Source: SZUA-35 sp965530755 (lineage in GTDB: Bacteria > Actinomycetota > Acidimicrobiia > Acidimicrobiales > SZUA-35). Taken from it: a DNA stretch of 64,000 nucleotides. Location of the stretch: positions 1 through 64,000 of the forward strand of contig CBESNA010000014.1 in NCBI GenBank assembly GCA_965530755.1, written 5' to 3'. Shown piece after piece: positions 25,132-33,273 of this stretch. Each line of letters opens with the position of its first letter. The first letter of the stretch is position 1. Made by a program: the position numbers and the translations under genes. The notes under the pieces are model-generated. The model saw nothing but the letters and a program-made list of their open reading frames with translations, searched no databases and was not told the origin of the DNA.

Positions 25132-25671
25132 GTGGGGTTGCTGGCCGAGCCAGATCGGCGCGCCGTCGCCGCAGCGATGATTCTGGGAGCCTCGACGCTC
25201 GACGACATCACAGCCACCTCCGGCGTCGATGACAAGGCGGCGGTCGACGCTTTGGCCCGCCTCCAGGGCGGGGGTCTGGTCGAGGAGGATGGCGACCGTT
25301 GGTACCTGCTCGGCGAAGCGTTCAAGGTGGCAGCGCGCACCACCATCACAACTGATGTCTCGGTGCTTCAGAACGAGGTGGCGTGGGCGGATCGACGTCT
25401 GTCAGTGGGAGCCGAGGAACTCGAATTCGGGGAACATTGCCGCAGCGTTCGGGAGGTCGGCCAGAGTTCCGTACTCGCAGCACGCGTCGAAACTGGCCCA
25501 CATCTCGAGTACATCAGGATGTCCGTGAGCCTTGTCGATGGCCGCCTGATCGACCCACTCGAAGTGTTCGATGATGGTGCCGTCCGACGCTTTGAGCACG
25601 GTCGATTGGTGGTCGGTAGCGAGGCCGAGACGCCGCAACCGCGGGACGTGGTCGACCACCAACGCATCTAG
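25132..25671 (+). CDS. ArsR-like HTH protein, probably truncated
   Basis: The first 75 or so residues (LLAEPDRRAVAAAMILGAST to GLVEEDGDRWYLLGEAFK) read as a winged-helix HTH of the type that precedes DUF2087 in actinobacterial regulators. No DUF2087 follows: beyond about 25400 the frame is only the antisense of the gene at 25402-25725 and is unlikely to be real protein. The start is also weak; GTG at 25132 is the only in-frame ATG/GTG after a stop, although plausible homology begins slightly earlier. I read it as a truncated or decaying gene; it could still make a minimal DNA-binding protein. Confidence 0.45.
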   Translation: MGLLAEPDRRAVAAAMILGASTLDDITATSGVDDKAAVDALARLQGGGLVEEDGDRWYLLGEAFKVAARTTITTDVSVLQNEVAWADRRLSVGAEELEFGEHCRSVREVGQSSVLAARVETGPHLEYIRMSVSLVDGRLIDPLEVFDDGAVRRFEHGRLVVGSEAETPQPRDVVDHQRI

Positions 25672-25725
25672 TTCCGCTTGCCTTTCGTCCTTCGGACGGT
25701 AGACCGCCAATACGTGGATCCCCAT
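25402..25725 (-). CDS. Small dimeric alpha/beta-barrel (monooxygenase-like) protein
   Basis: A 107-residue protein beginning MGIHVLAVYRPKDERQAELDALV. The pattern (strand, helix, strand FEW, helix with HPDVLEMW, final strand FEFLG) fits the antibiotic-biosynthesis-monooxygenase/ferredoxin-like dimeric barrel. Function is unknown. The ATG at 25723-25725 has a TAATGT box 6 nt upstream. It converges with and overlaps the readthrough frame of the HTH gene, and the HAD gene ends 18 bp upstream. Confidence 0.8.
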   Translation of the reverse strand: MGIHVLAVYRPKDERQAELDALVVDHVPRLRRLGLATDHQSTVLKASDGTIIEHFEWVDQAAIDKAHGHPDVLEMWASFDACCEYGTLADLPNAAAMFPEFEFLGSH

Positions 25726-25731
25726 GGCCGG

Positions 25732-25737
25732 ACATTA
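25732..25737 (-). promoter_or_regulatory. Leaderless -10 box (TAATGT) of the gene at 25725
   Basis: TAATGT on the minus strand, 6 nt before the ATG. Confidence 0.6.
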
Positions 25738-25742
25738 GTGGA

Positions 25743-26417
25743 TCAGCCGAAGGTGAGTCGATCGACGGCATCGAGTCGATGGTCGGTCAGACGGGTGCGA
25801 ACGGGCAGGATCACGCAATCGATGCCGACTGCGGCTCCCCCGCCGTCCGGATGCGAACGATCTCCGACCATCAGCGCCCGGCTGGGCGAGCAGCCGACGG
25901 CACGGAGGGCCACCTCGAACATTCTGGGATCGGGTTTCGTGACGCCGACCTCGAATGAGATGGCGTATCCGGCGATCAGATCGTCGACACCGATCGCCTC
26001 GAAATGCGGCCGAAGGTCGACATGGAAGTCACTGACGATTGCAATCGAGACGTCGTGCTCGGCCAGCTTCTCAAAGAGGGGAACGACTTCGGGGTATGGC
26101 TCGTAGGTCGCCAGGTCGCCGTACATCGACTCGATGGTCTGCGCCAGCTCCTTGTCGAAACCGGCGATCTCGAACACGGTGAGCCGAGCTTCTCTGTGGT
26201 CTTCGCGGCTGAGGTCGCACGACGCGTCGGTGCGGATGGCTTCAGAGTGTTGCTCGGCCGCGGTGTATCGGTCGACCATCTGCTGAAGCTCGTTCTCGTC
26301 GACTGGTCGGCCCAGTGCGTCGAGCCCAGAGCGGAACCGCTCCCTTGGGCTCGGGTACCCGACCAGCGTTCCGCACCAGTCGAACAGCACGGCGTCGTAG
26401 GTCGGCTTCATGATCAT
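25743..26417 (-). CDS. HAD superfamily hydrolase with unusual motif I
   Basis: A 224-residue HAD phosphatase-like protein. Motif I is FDWCGTLVG, motif II IVSDFH, motif III the Lys of GVTKPDP, motif IV MVGDRSHPDGGGA. In most HAD phosphatases motif I is D-x-D-G-T; here the second Asp, the general acid/base, is Cys. The nucleophile Asp is intact. This may indicate phosphonatase-like or altered chemistry. ATG at 26415-26417, with a second ATG two codons later. It diverges from the HxlR gene. Confidence 0.83.
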   Translation of the reverse strand: MIMKPTYDAVLFDWCGTLVGYPSPRERFRSGLDALGRPVDENELQQMVDRYTAAEQHSEAIRTDASCDLSREDHREARLTVFEIAGFDKELAQTIESMYGDLATYEPYPEVVPLFEKLAEHDVSIAIVSDFHVDLRPHFEAIGVDDLIAGYAISFEVGVTKPDPRMFEVALRAVGCSPSRALMVGDRSHPDGGGAAVGIDCVILPVRTRLTDHRLDAVDRLTFG

Positions 26418-26498
26418 CGCAGTCTCGTTCTACGGCACCAGAGCGTCAATCCTGAGGTTGAGGTGCCGCAGAACGGAACGAGGTGTGTCAGTCGTGGC

Positions 26499-26527
26499 AG
26501 GTGACAGTTGCGGGAGGTGTCAGTTGC
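26499..26527 (+). promoter_or_regulatory. Direct repeats upstream of hxlR, candidate autoregulatory operator
   Basis: AGGTGACAGTTGC and AGGTGTCAGTTGC (12 of 13 identical) lie 16 bp apart. The second copy overlaps TTGCAA (26524-26529), which is 18 bp before TACATT (26548-26553), a fitting -35/-10 pair for the HxlR gene. HxlR proteins bind near their own promoters, so an operator role is inferred. Confidence 0.5.
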
Positions 26528-26547
26528 AATGTGAGACCGACTTGGTT

Positions 26548-26553
26548 TACATT
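26548..26553 (+). promoter_or_regulatory. -10 box (TACATT) of the HxlR-fbiC-LOG operon
   Basis: TACATT lies 10 nt before the ATG at 26564, which would give a leader of about 3 nt. Confidence 0.45.
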
Positions 26554-26563
26554 CGCAACCCTC

Positions 26564-26995
26564 ATGCCTGCGACAGAACGAACCGACTGCTCGATCGCTG
26601 CCACCCTCGGCATCATCGGGGATCGTTGGACGCTGTTGATCCTGCGCGACGCCTTTCGCGGCGTTCGGCGGTTCGGTGAGTTCCAAGAGGACCTGGGCAT
26701 CGCCAAGAACCTGCTCTCCGATCGCCTCCGCAAGCTCGTCGAGGCCGGTGTTCTCGAACGGGTCCCCTATCAGGATCGACCGGTTCGTTGTGAGTACGTC
26801 CTCACCGAGAAGGGACAGGACCTCTCTCCTGCCCTCATCTCCCTCATGAAGTGGGGTGACCGTTGGTTCGCCGACGGTGAGCCCCCCACTGTGCTGGTCC
26901 ACGACCGGTGCGGAACCCCTCTCGCCCAGCGAGTCCTCTGCCCCGAGTGCGACGAAGTCGTCGTGCACGAACACATCCGAAGCAGGAAAACATGA
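26564..26995 (+). CDS. HxlR family winged-helix regulator
   Basis: A 143-residue HxlR/MarR-like DNA-binding protein. The start MPATERTDCSIAATLGIIGDRW followed by TLLILRDAFRGVRRFGEF is the family signature, including the conserved N-terminal Cys at residue 9. C-terminally two Cys pairs (HDRCGTPL, LCPECDEV) suggest a small metal-binding extension. Its TGA overlaps the fbiC ATG (ATGA), so regulator and F420 enzyme are translationally coupled; I infer that it senses something linked to F420 demand. Start 26564 fits homology; longer in-frame starts lack similarity. Confidence 0.88.
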   Translation: MPATERTDCSIAATLGIIGDRWTLLILRDAFRGVRRFGEFQEDLGIAKNLLSDRLRKLVEAGVLERVPYQDRPVRCEYVLTEKGQDLSPALISLMKWGDRWFADGEPPTVLVHDRCGTPLAQRVLCPECDEVVVHEHIRSRKT

Positions 26996-29355
26996 CCGAC
27001 CCGTCCCACTACTCCCTCAGTCGACTCTCGACTGAGGACCTCATGACGCGGGCCGCTGCGGTTCGCGACGAGCTGTTCGGTACGAGGGTGACCTATTCGC
27101 CGAAGGTGTTCATCCCGCTCACGATGCTGTGTCGGGACCAATGCGGCTACTGCACGTTCGCCCAGCCGCCAGCTCGGCTCGAGGCACCCTTCCTCACCCC
27201 GGAGCAGGTCCTGAAGATCGCCAGGCAAGGCGCACGCCGAGGCTGCCACGAGGCGCTCTTCACCTTGGGAGAGCGACCCGAGCTGCGCTATCCGCAGGCG
27301 CAAGCGTGGCTGACCGAACACGGGTACGAGAGCACAGTCGATTACCTCGCCGCCATGTGTGCGCTGGTGCTCGAGAAGACCGGCCTCCTCCCCCACGCCA
27401 ACGCCGGTGCTCTGTATCCCGAAGAGCTCGCGCAGCTGCGGAAGGTGTCCCCGGGCCAGGGCATGATGATCGAGTCGATGCGCGACGATCTCGACGCCCA
27501 CGTCAATGCTCCGGACAAGGTCCCGGCCCGACGGCTGGCCACCCTCGAAGCTGCCGGTGAGCTGCAGATTCCCTTCACGACGGGCATTCTCGTCGGTATC
27601 GGCGACACCGAAGCGGACCGCATCGAGGCCCTCGAGGCCATCGCCGCCAGCCACCGCCGTCATGGTCACGTGCAAGAGGTGATCGTGCAGAACTTCCTGC
27701 CCAAGGCCGGCACTGCGATGTGGAAGCACGAGGCTTGTGACGAGGACAGCTACCTCCGCTCGATCGCCTTGGCCCGCCTGATCCTGCCCGGCGACGTCCA
27801 CCTCCAGGCGCCCCCGAACCTCAGCGACGACTTCGCCGTTCTCCTCGACGCGGGTATCGACGACTGGGGTGGCGTCTCGCCGGTCACGGCCGATCATGTC
27901 AATCCCGAGCGTCCGTGGCCAGACCTCGACCGCCTCCAGGAGATCACCGAGACCCGCGGCCACGTGTTGGCTCCTCGCCTCACCATCTACCCGGAGTTTG
28001 CTCAGCAGCCCGAGCGTTTCCTCGACGAAGCGCTGCGCTTCCCGGTGATGGATCGCTCCGATTCGGAGTCGTTGGCTCGTGACGATCCCGGAGCGGTCTT
28101 CCCGGAGAAGGCCGAGTTCGTCAAGGTGGGAGACGACGGGGCCGACGTCGTGATCGTCGGCGATCGCAGCACCCAGTGGTACTCCGGCTCCCCGGCCACG
28201 CCGCCCAATCTGATCGATCGTGACCACTCACCGATCCGGGGCGCAGTCGCCGAGGTCGTCGAGGGTGTTCGGGCTGGGCAGGAAGTTGGTCACGACGAGA
28301 TCGTGACGCTGTTCTCGGCCCGAGGGCCCGAGGTCTCGGCCGTCGCAGCCTTGGCTGATGACCTCCGCAAGGAGATCGTCGGTGATGACGTCACCTACGT
28401 TGTGAATCGCAACATCAACTACACCAACGTGTGCACGTTCAAGTGCAAGTTCTGCGGATTCTCGAAGGGCCCGCTCAGCCTCAACCTCCGAGGCAAGCCG
28501 TACCTGCTCACGCTCGAGGAGATGCAGGAACGCGTGGTCGAGGCCGCAGAGATGGGGGCCACCGAGGTCTGCCTGCAGGGCGGCATCCATCCCGATTTCG
28601 ATGGCGACTATTACATCGACGTCGCTCGGGCGGTGAAGGAAGCCAGTCCGGACATGCACATCCACGGGTTCACTGCGCTCGAGGTGACCGAAGGGGCCAA
28701 GCGCCTCGGCGAGCCTCTGGCCGACTACCTGCGTCGGGCCATGGACGCCGGCCTCCGCTCGCTCCCCGGCACCGCCGCCGAGATCCTCAGCGACGACATG
28801 CGGGCGATCCTCTGCCCGGACAAGATCGACACCGAGGAGTGGCTCGACGCTCATCGCACAGCGCACTCGGTCGGCCTGGCCTCGAACGTCACGATGATGT
28901 TCGGCGCCGTCGAGACGCCCGATCATTGGGCCAAGCACTTCATCATCACTCGCGACCTCCAGAAGGAGACCGGCGGGTTCACTGAGTTCGTCGGCCTTCC
29001 TTTCGTGCACATGGCGTCACCGATCTACCTGCAGAAGAAGTCAAGGCGCGGCCCGACGTTCCGAGAGAATCTGTTGGTCCACGCCGTCGCCCGCATCGCG
29101 TATCGGGGCCACATCGACAACATCCAGTCCGGTTGGGTCAAGATCGGTCTCGACAGCGTCCGTCAGCTCCTCCAGGCCGGTTGCAACGATCTGGGTGGCA
29201 CGTTGATGGACGAGAACATCTCGCGTGCTGCGGGCGCCGCACACGGGCAACATCTGACCCCTGACGACTTCGAAGCCCTCGTCACACCTCTCGGACGAAG
29301 GCTCGTGCAACGGACCACGCTCTACGGTCGGGTCGGGGTACTGTCCGACGCATGA
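26992..29355 (+). CDS. fbiC: FbiC: fused CofG/CofH F420 (FO) synthase
   Basis: A 787-residue two-domain radical-SAM enzyme that makes FO, the deazaflavin of cofactor F420, from tyrosine and a flavin precursor. The N-terminal CofG half carries the 4Fe-4S motif C47-x3-C51-x2-C54 (CRDQCGYC); the C-terminal CofH half carries C481-x3-C485-x2-C488 (CTFKCKFC). Fusion of CofG and CofH is typical of actinobacteria. The ATG at 26992 has a Shine-Dalgarno-like AGGAAAAC. It overlaps hxlR upstream and the LOG gene downstream, each by 4 nt. Confidence 0.97.
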   Translation: MTDPSHYSLSRLSTEDLMTRAAAVRDELFGTRVTYSPKVFIPLTMLCRDQCGYCTFAQPPARLEAPFLTPEQVLKIARQGARRGCHEALFTLGERPELRYPQAQAWLTEHGYESTVDYLAAMCALVLEKTGLLPHANAGALYPEELAQLRKVSPGQGMMIESMRDDLDAHVNAPDKVPARRLATLEAAGELQIPFTTGILVGIGDTEADRIEALEAIAASHRRHGHVQEVIVQNFLPKAGTAMWKHEACDEDSYLRSIALARLILPGDVHLQAPPNLSDDFAVLLDAGIDDWGGVSPVTADHVNPERPWPDLDRLQEITETRGHVLAPRLTIYPEFAQQPERFLDEALRFPVMDRSDSESLARDDPGAVFPEKAEFVKVGDDGADVVIVGDRSTQWYSGSPATPPNLIDRDHSPIRGAVAEVVEGVRAGQEVGHDEIVTLFSARGPEVSAVAALADDLRKEIVGDDVTYVVNRNINYTNVCTFKCKFCGFSKGPLSLNLRGKPYLLTLEEMQERVVEAAEMGATEVCLQGGIHPDFDGDYYIDVARAVKEASPDMHIHGFTALEVTEGAKRLGEPLADYLRRAMDAGLRSLPGTAAEILSDDMRAILCPDKIDTEEWLDAHRTAHSVGLASNVTMMFGAVETPDHWAKHFIITRDLQKETGGFTEFVGLPFVHMASPIYLQKKSRRGPTFRENLLVHAVARIAYRGHIDNIQSGWVKIGLDSVRQLLQAGCNDLGGTLMDENISRAAGAAHGQHLTPDDFEALVTPLGRRLVQRTTLYGRVGVLSDA
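29339..29344 (+). promoter_or_regulatory. Leaderless -10 box (TACTGT) inside fbiC for the LOG gene
   Basis: TACTGT, 7 nt, then the ATG at 29352. It provides a possible second transcript of the LOG gene. Confidence 0.5.
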
Positions 29356-30464
29356 CAGCGCCAACGGCCCGGAACACCTACGGCGACGGTGAGGTCGACC
29401 GCCTGATCAGTCAGCTGGTGGCAGCGGTCGGACTCGACGCCAACGACGATCTGATCAGGCGCATGATCGTCACCGCACTCGACATGGATGACAGCGAGGT
29501 CGCTCGGCTCGACCTGAAGATCGCCTCCCAGAGTCTCGTCGAGATGCTGAACGGTTACCGGGTGTTCTCCCAGGACCCGCATCGCGCCAAGGTCACGATC
29601 TTCGGCTCGGCCAGAACCAAACCAGATCAGCCGGACTATCAGCTGGCGGTGGAGTTCGGCCGGGCGATGGCCGAGATGGAGTGGATGATCATCAGCGGCG
29701 CCGGTCCGGGGATCATGCAGGCCGCGATCGAGGGCGCCGGCGCCGAGAACACGTTCGGCGTGAACATCGTGTTGCCGTTCGAGCAGCGCGCCGTCGACAT
29801 CATCGAGGGGGATCCGAAGCTCGCTACGTTCAAGTACTTCTTCATCAGGAAGTTGTTCTTCGTGAAGGAGGCGGACGCCTTCACCCTCTTCCCCGGGGGC
29901 TTCGGCACCCTCGACGAGGGGTATGAGCTCCTCACGCTCATCCAGACCGGCAAGAGCTACCCGGCCCCGATCGTCTTGCTTGATCACCCCGGCTCCACCT
30001 ACTGGGACGGATGGAAGCGTTTCGTGGCCGAGGAACTCGAGGCCAGCGGCATGGTGAGCCCGACGGACTCGTCGCTCTACCTCCACACCCACGACGTCGA
30101 CGAGGCGGTCCAGTACATCTGCCACTTCTACAGCACGTTCCATTCGATGCGTTATGTCGGCAAACGGCTGGTGCTGCGCCTCCAGAATGCCCTTCCAGCG
30201 GCAGCAGTCCCGATCCTCAGTGAGGAGTTCGGCGACATCGTCTCGACCGGGAAGATTTCCGTAGTCCAGGCGACCAAGAGCGAAATCCGAGACGATGATG
30301 CCCCGGACCTCCCCCGCCTGGCGTTCCATTTCGACAACCGATCCTTTGCCCGGCTCACCCAGTTGATCCACCGCATCAACGACCTCGGTGCCGGGGTGCC
30401 CGATGGCCGAGCACCCCGCAATCTCGTGCACGACCTCGAACCGGAGAACGAAGCGTTCTCCTGA
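29352..30464 (+). CDS. LOG family protein (lysine-decarboxylase-like nucleotide hydrolase fold)
   Basis: A 370-residue protein. The LOG/TIGR00730-type Rossmann region has VTIFGSARTKPD, ISGAGPGIMQAAIEGA and the hallmark FPGGFGTLDEGYELL (PGG-x-GT-x3-E). Short LOG proteins release cytokinins by cleaving nucleoside monophosphates; this longer form has an extra N-terminal helical part and about 120 C-terminal residues, so the substrate may differ. Coupled to fbiC by an ATGA overlap, which raises the possibility of a role in nucleotide or cofactor turnover. Confidence 0.87.
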   Translation: MTAPTARNTYGDGEVDRLISQLVAAVGLDANDDLIRRMIVTALDMDDSEVARLDLKIASQSLVEMLNGYRVFSQDPHRAKVTIFGSARTKPDQPDYQLAVEFGRAMAEMEWMIISGAGPGIMQAAIEGAGAENTFGVNIVLPFEQRAVDIIEGDPKLATFKYFFIRKLFFVKEADAFTLFPGGFGTLDEGYELLTLIQTGKSYPAPIVLLDHPGSTYWDGWKRFVAEELEASGMVSPTDSSLYLHTHDVDEAVQYICHFYSTFHSMRYVGKRLVLRLQNALPAAAVPILSEEFGDIVSTGKISVVQATKSEIRDDDAPDLPRLAFHFDNRSFARLTQLIHRINDLGAGVPDGRAPRNLVHDLEPENEAFS

Positions 30465-30502
30465 TTCCACCTCGTTCTGTCGATTCCGGGTTGTGGTCGA
30501 GG

Positions 30503-30703
30503 TCAGGACGGTTCGAGAGTTCGCACGGCCTTGTCGACCGCTCGACGGGCTGTGGCCAGCGACTTGTCGATGGCCGGTCTGGTCGTTTCGCCCCGATCGA
30601 CGGCCTCCCTGAGAATGTCGATCGAGAGGTCCTGGAGGCGTTCGGAGATCGTCGCCAGTTCGTTCCGGAGGTCGTCGAGTCGATCGTCGTGACTGTCGCT
30701 CAT
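30503..30703 (-). CDS. Small helical protein of unknown function
   Basis: A 66-residue acidic/basic protein, MSDSHDDRLDDLRNELATIS onwards, that is predicted to be almost fully helical with heptad-like Leu/Ile spacing (LRNELATISERLQDLSIDIL). No family recognised. The ATG is at 30701-30703; the frame continues upstream but as antisense of the divergent gene. It converges with the LOG gene with a 38-bp gap. Confidence 0.6.
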   Translation of the reverse strand: MSDSHDDRLDDLRNELATISERLQDLSIDILREAVDRGETTRPAIDKSLATARRAVDKAVRTLEPS

Positions 30704-30721
30704 GGCCGACAGTCTGGCCGC

Positions 30722-30727
30722 TAACCT
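30722..30727 (+). promoter_or_regulatory. Leaderless -10 box (TAACCT) of the Cys-rich protein gene
   Basis: TAACCT, 6 nt, then the GTG at 30734. Confidence 0.6.
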
Positions 30728-30733
30728 CGACAA

Positions 30734-31483
30734 GTGTCTTCCGCAGGAATCGTGCCCCCGGCCGATGGTCACCGATGGGTCGAATTGATCGACGAGGGCG
30801 GCGACCGATGGTTGTTCGACGCCACGTTCCTGCTGTCCGGTTATCACTGCATCTACGGCCAAGGCTGCCCGTCGATCGACACCGAACCCGACGTCACCGA
30901 ATCGCTCGGCTGCTGTATCCACGGCGCTCACTTCGTCGACGACGAGGACCTCCAGGAAGTTGCAGCGTCGGCGGCCTTGCTGGACGAAACCAACTGGCAA
31001 TACATCGGCCGCTCGAGAAAGAAGGGCGGGCCCTTCAAGAAGAACGCTGACGGAGATTGGGTCACACGTAAGGCGGATGGGGCTTGCATCTTCCTCAACC
31101 GCCGTGGTTTCGATGGCGGGCCGGGCTGTGCCCTGCATCGGCTTGCCCTCGAACGACGTCAGCGCCCCGTCGACTTCAAGCCAGATGTGTGCTGGCAGGT
31201 GCCGGTCAGACTCGACATCCACACCGACGACTACGGACACGACACGGTCTTCGTTCGTGCGTGGGAACGAAGCGACTGGGGCGATGGAGGTGACGAGTTC
31301 CACTGGTGGTGCATCGAGGAGCCGGCGGCGTACACGAGTCGGCATCCGGTGTATGAGACGAGCCGCGACGAACTGGTTTTGCTTGTCGGAGAAGCCCTTT
31401 ACGACCGTCTCGTCATGGAGCTCGAGCAAGTCCAACTCGAACTCGACGTCCGCCTGCACGGCGTCCCGGTCGACCTCGCATGA
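30734..31483 (+). CDS. Cysteine-rich conserved protein, possible metal binder
   Basis: A 249-residue protein with conserved-looking Cys/His clusters: C39-x5-C45 (CIYGQGC), C60-C61-x-H63 (CCIHGAH) and a later CIFLNRRGFDGGPGCALH. The pattern resembles YkgJ-type zinc/iron-chelating proteins and an actinobacterial conserved family, but I cannot name it with certainty. Trp- and acid-rich C-terminal half. GTG start at 30734 is supported by the TANNNT box. Its stop overlaps the ClC channel start by 4 nt. Confidence 0.68.
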   Translation: MSSAGIVPPADGHRWVELIDEGGDRWLFDATFLLSGYHCIYGQGCPSIDTEPDVTESLGCCIHGAHFVDDEDLQEVAASAALLDETNWQYIGRSRKKGGPFKKNADGDWVTRKADGACIFLNRRGFDGGPGCALHRLALERRQRPVDFKPDVCWQVPVRLDIHTDDYGHDTVFVRAWERSDWGDGGDEFHWWCIEEPAAYTSRHPVYETSRDELVLLVGEALYDRLVMELEQVQLELDVRLHGVPVDLA

Positions 31484-33162
31484 TCGGGTTTCTTCGTTCA
31501 CTGCTGCCGGAGGGTCGTGCCGCCCGCCTCCTCAGCGCTTCAGCGGGTTTGGGTGTCGTGGTCGGCATCGTGCTCAGCGGCTTCGAGTGGTTGACCGTCG
31601 AGCTCATTCTCCACCGGGTCGAGGATTTCCCGCTGGCGGTCCAGGCCGCCGCCCCGTTGGTCGGCTTGGCGATCGCCACCCTGCTGCTGCGAACCGTCGG
31701 GCGCGGCGCATCGAACTCCACATCCGACGAATACATCAACAGCTATCACGCTCGGAATCCTGAACTGCCCGAACGGCTGCTCCTCCCCCGCCTCCTCGCC
31801 GGCGCTGCCACCATCGGATCCGGCGGCGCACTCGGGCTCGAGGGTCCGGCCATCTACACCGGCTCGGTGCTCGGACTCTCCATCCACAAACGCATCGACA
31901 AGTGGCTCGGTCGTGACGCTGCACGGTTGCTGCTCACTGCGGGTGCCGCCGCCGGTGTCGCCGCCATCTTCCAGGCGCCGGCCACCGGTGTGCTGTTCGC
32001 TCTCGAGGCGCCCTATCGGGACGATCTCGCTCATCGCGCGCTCCTCCCGGCGCTGATCGCCTCCGCCGCCAGCTATCTGACCTTCATTTCGATGCCGTTC
32101 ATCGAACAGCAGTCTTTCCTCCGGCCGATCGCTCCCGGCGATGTGGGGACCGCCGAGCTCATCGGAGCGGTCGCTGTCGGGGTCGGAGCCGGCTTCGGTG
32201 GCCGCGTCTATGCGTGGTTCATCCGCCGGGCGAAAGGGTTCGCGAGGGAGAACAACCCGGTGCGGTTGGTCCTCATCGGTGGATCCCTTCTCGGTGCCTT
32301 GGCGGTGGCGTCCGACGCCATCTTCGAAGAACCGCTGACCCTCGGCCCCGGTTTCGGGGTCATCGAGTGGCTGACTCAACCGGGTCGCTCGCTGGAGCTC
32401 ATTCTGATCCTGTTCCTCTTCCGAGCGGCAGCGACGATGGTGACCGTTGGTGCCGGTGGCACCGGAGGCCTCTTCATTCCGCTGGCGATCCAGGGCGTCC
32501 TGCTGGGTCGGATCGTCTCGACCGCCCTGGATCAGGCCGGCCTCGAGAGCGCCACTGCACTTTGGCCGGTGCTGGGCCTGGCCGCATTCATCGCTGCCGG
32601 CTACCGGACGCCGATTGCTGCGGTGATGTTCGTCGCCGAGTCGACCCGGGGCGCCGCCGTCGTGCCTGCACTGATCGCCGCCGCCGTGTCCCAGCTGGTC
32701 GCGGGCCGTTCCTCGGTGTCGTTCGGACAGCGAGTCGAGCGCCTCGGCCACCTCGAGGAGCGTTTCACCATGCCGCTGGCGGCGGCGCTCACGACCGATG
32801 TCATGACCGTCCCCCCGGATGCGACGTTGTCCGAGTTCGTGTGGATTCACGCACTTGGTCGGCGCGTGCGGGTCGTTCCCGTGGTCGACGGCAACACGTA
32901 TCTGGGATTGTGTTCGGTCGACGCCTGCACAGCGGTGGACCGCGAACTGTGGGAGGCGACGACGGTGATGGACGTGATCGACTCGTCGGTGCCAACGGCG
33001 AATGCCAACTGGTCACTCCGCGATGCAGTGGCAGCCATGGATGCGGGCGGGACAGAGATGCTCGCCGTGGTCGATGACAGCGACAACTTCATCGGCGTCG
33101 TCGTCGAGGCTGAGATCGTGAAGCTCGGCGAGATCCTCGAGGAGACGGGCGGACCCCAGTAA
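31480..33162 (+). CDS. ClC family chloride channel/antiporter with CBS domains
   Basis: A 560-residue membrane protein. The N-terminal about 400 residues form the ClC core: GSGGALGLEGPAIYTGS holds the selectivity loop and the gating Glu, GAGGTGGLFIPLAIQG matches the second ion-site loop. Two CBS domains follow (DVMTVPPDATLSEFVWIHAL and MDVIDSSVP), which in other ClCs bind adenine nucleotides. It moves chloride across the membrane, either as a channel or as H+/Cl- exchanger. ATG overlaps the Cys-rich gene by ATGA, so both are made together. Confidence 0.92.
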   Translation: MIGFLRSLLPEGRAARLLSASAGLGVVVGIVLSGFEWLTVELILHRVEDFPLAVQAAAPLVGLAIATLLLRTVGRGASNSTSDEYINSYHARNPELPERLLLPRLLAGAATIGSGGALGLEGPAIYTGSVLGLSIHKRIDKWLGRDAARLLLTAGAAAGVAAIFQAPATGVLFALEAPYRDDLAHRALLPALIASAASYLTFISMPFIEQQSFLRPIAPGDVGTAELIGAVAVGVGAGFGGRVYAWFIRRAKGFARENNPVRLVLIGGSLLGALAVASDAIFEEPLTLGPGFGVIEWLTQPGRSLELILILFLFRAAATMVTVGAGGTGGLFIPLAIQGVLLGRIVSTALDQAGLESATALWPVLGLAAFIAAGYRTPIAAVMFVAESTRGAAVVPALIAAAVSQLVAGRSSVSFGQRVERLGHLEERFTMPLAAALTTDVMTVPPDATLSEFVWIHALGRRVRVVPVVDGNTYLGLCSVDACTAVDRELWEATTVMDVIDSSVPTANANWSLRDAVAAMDAGGTEMLAVVDDSDNFIGVVVEAEIVKLGEILEETGGPQ

Positions 33163-33245
33163 GCCGGGTCAGCCAGTGATTCCGGTGTAGCCGGTGAGTC
33201 CGGGGCCGTCAGTGGTGTTCGAGCAGTAGGGAACAAACGGGCACG

Positions 33246-33265
33246 TCGGGGCGATCAGGCCCCGA
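33246..33265. terminator. GC hairpin between convergent genes, possible terminator
   Basis: TCGGGGC and GCCCCGA (7 bp) flank GATCAG. It is between the ClC gene and the convergent 55-aa gene. No clear T-tract follows. Confidence 0.4.
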
Positions 33266-33273
33266 GGCCTAGT

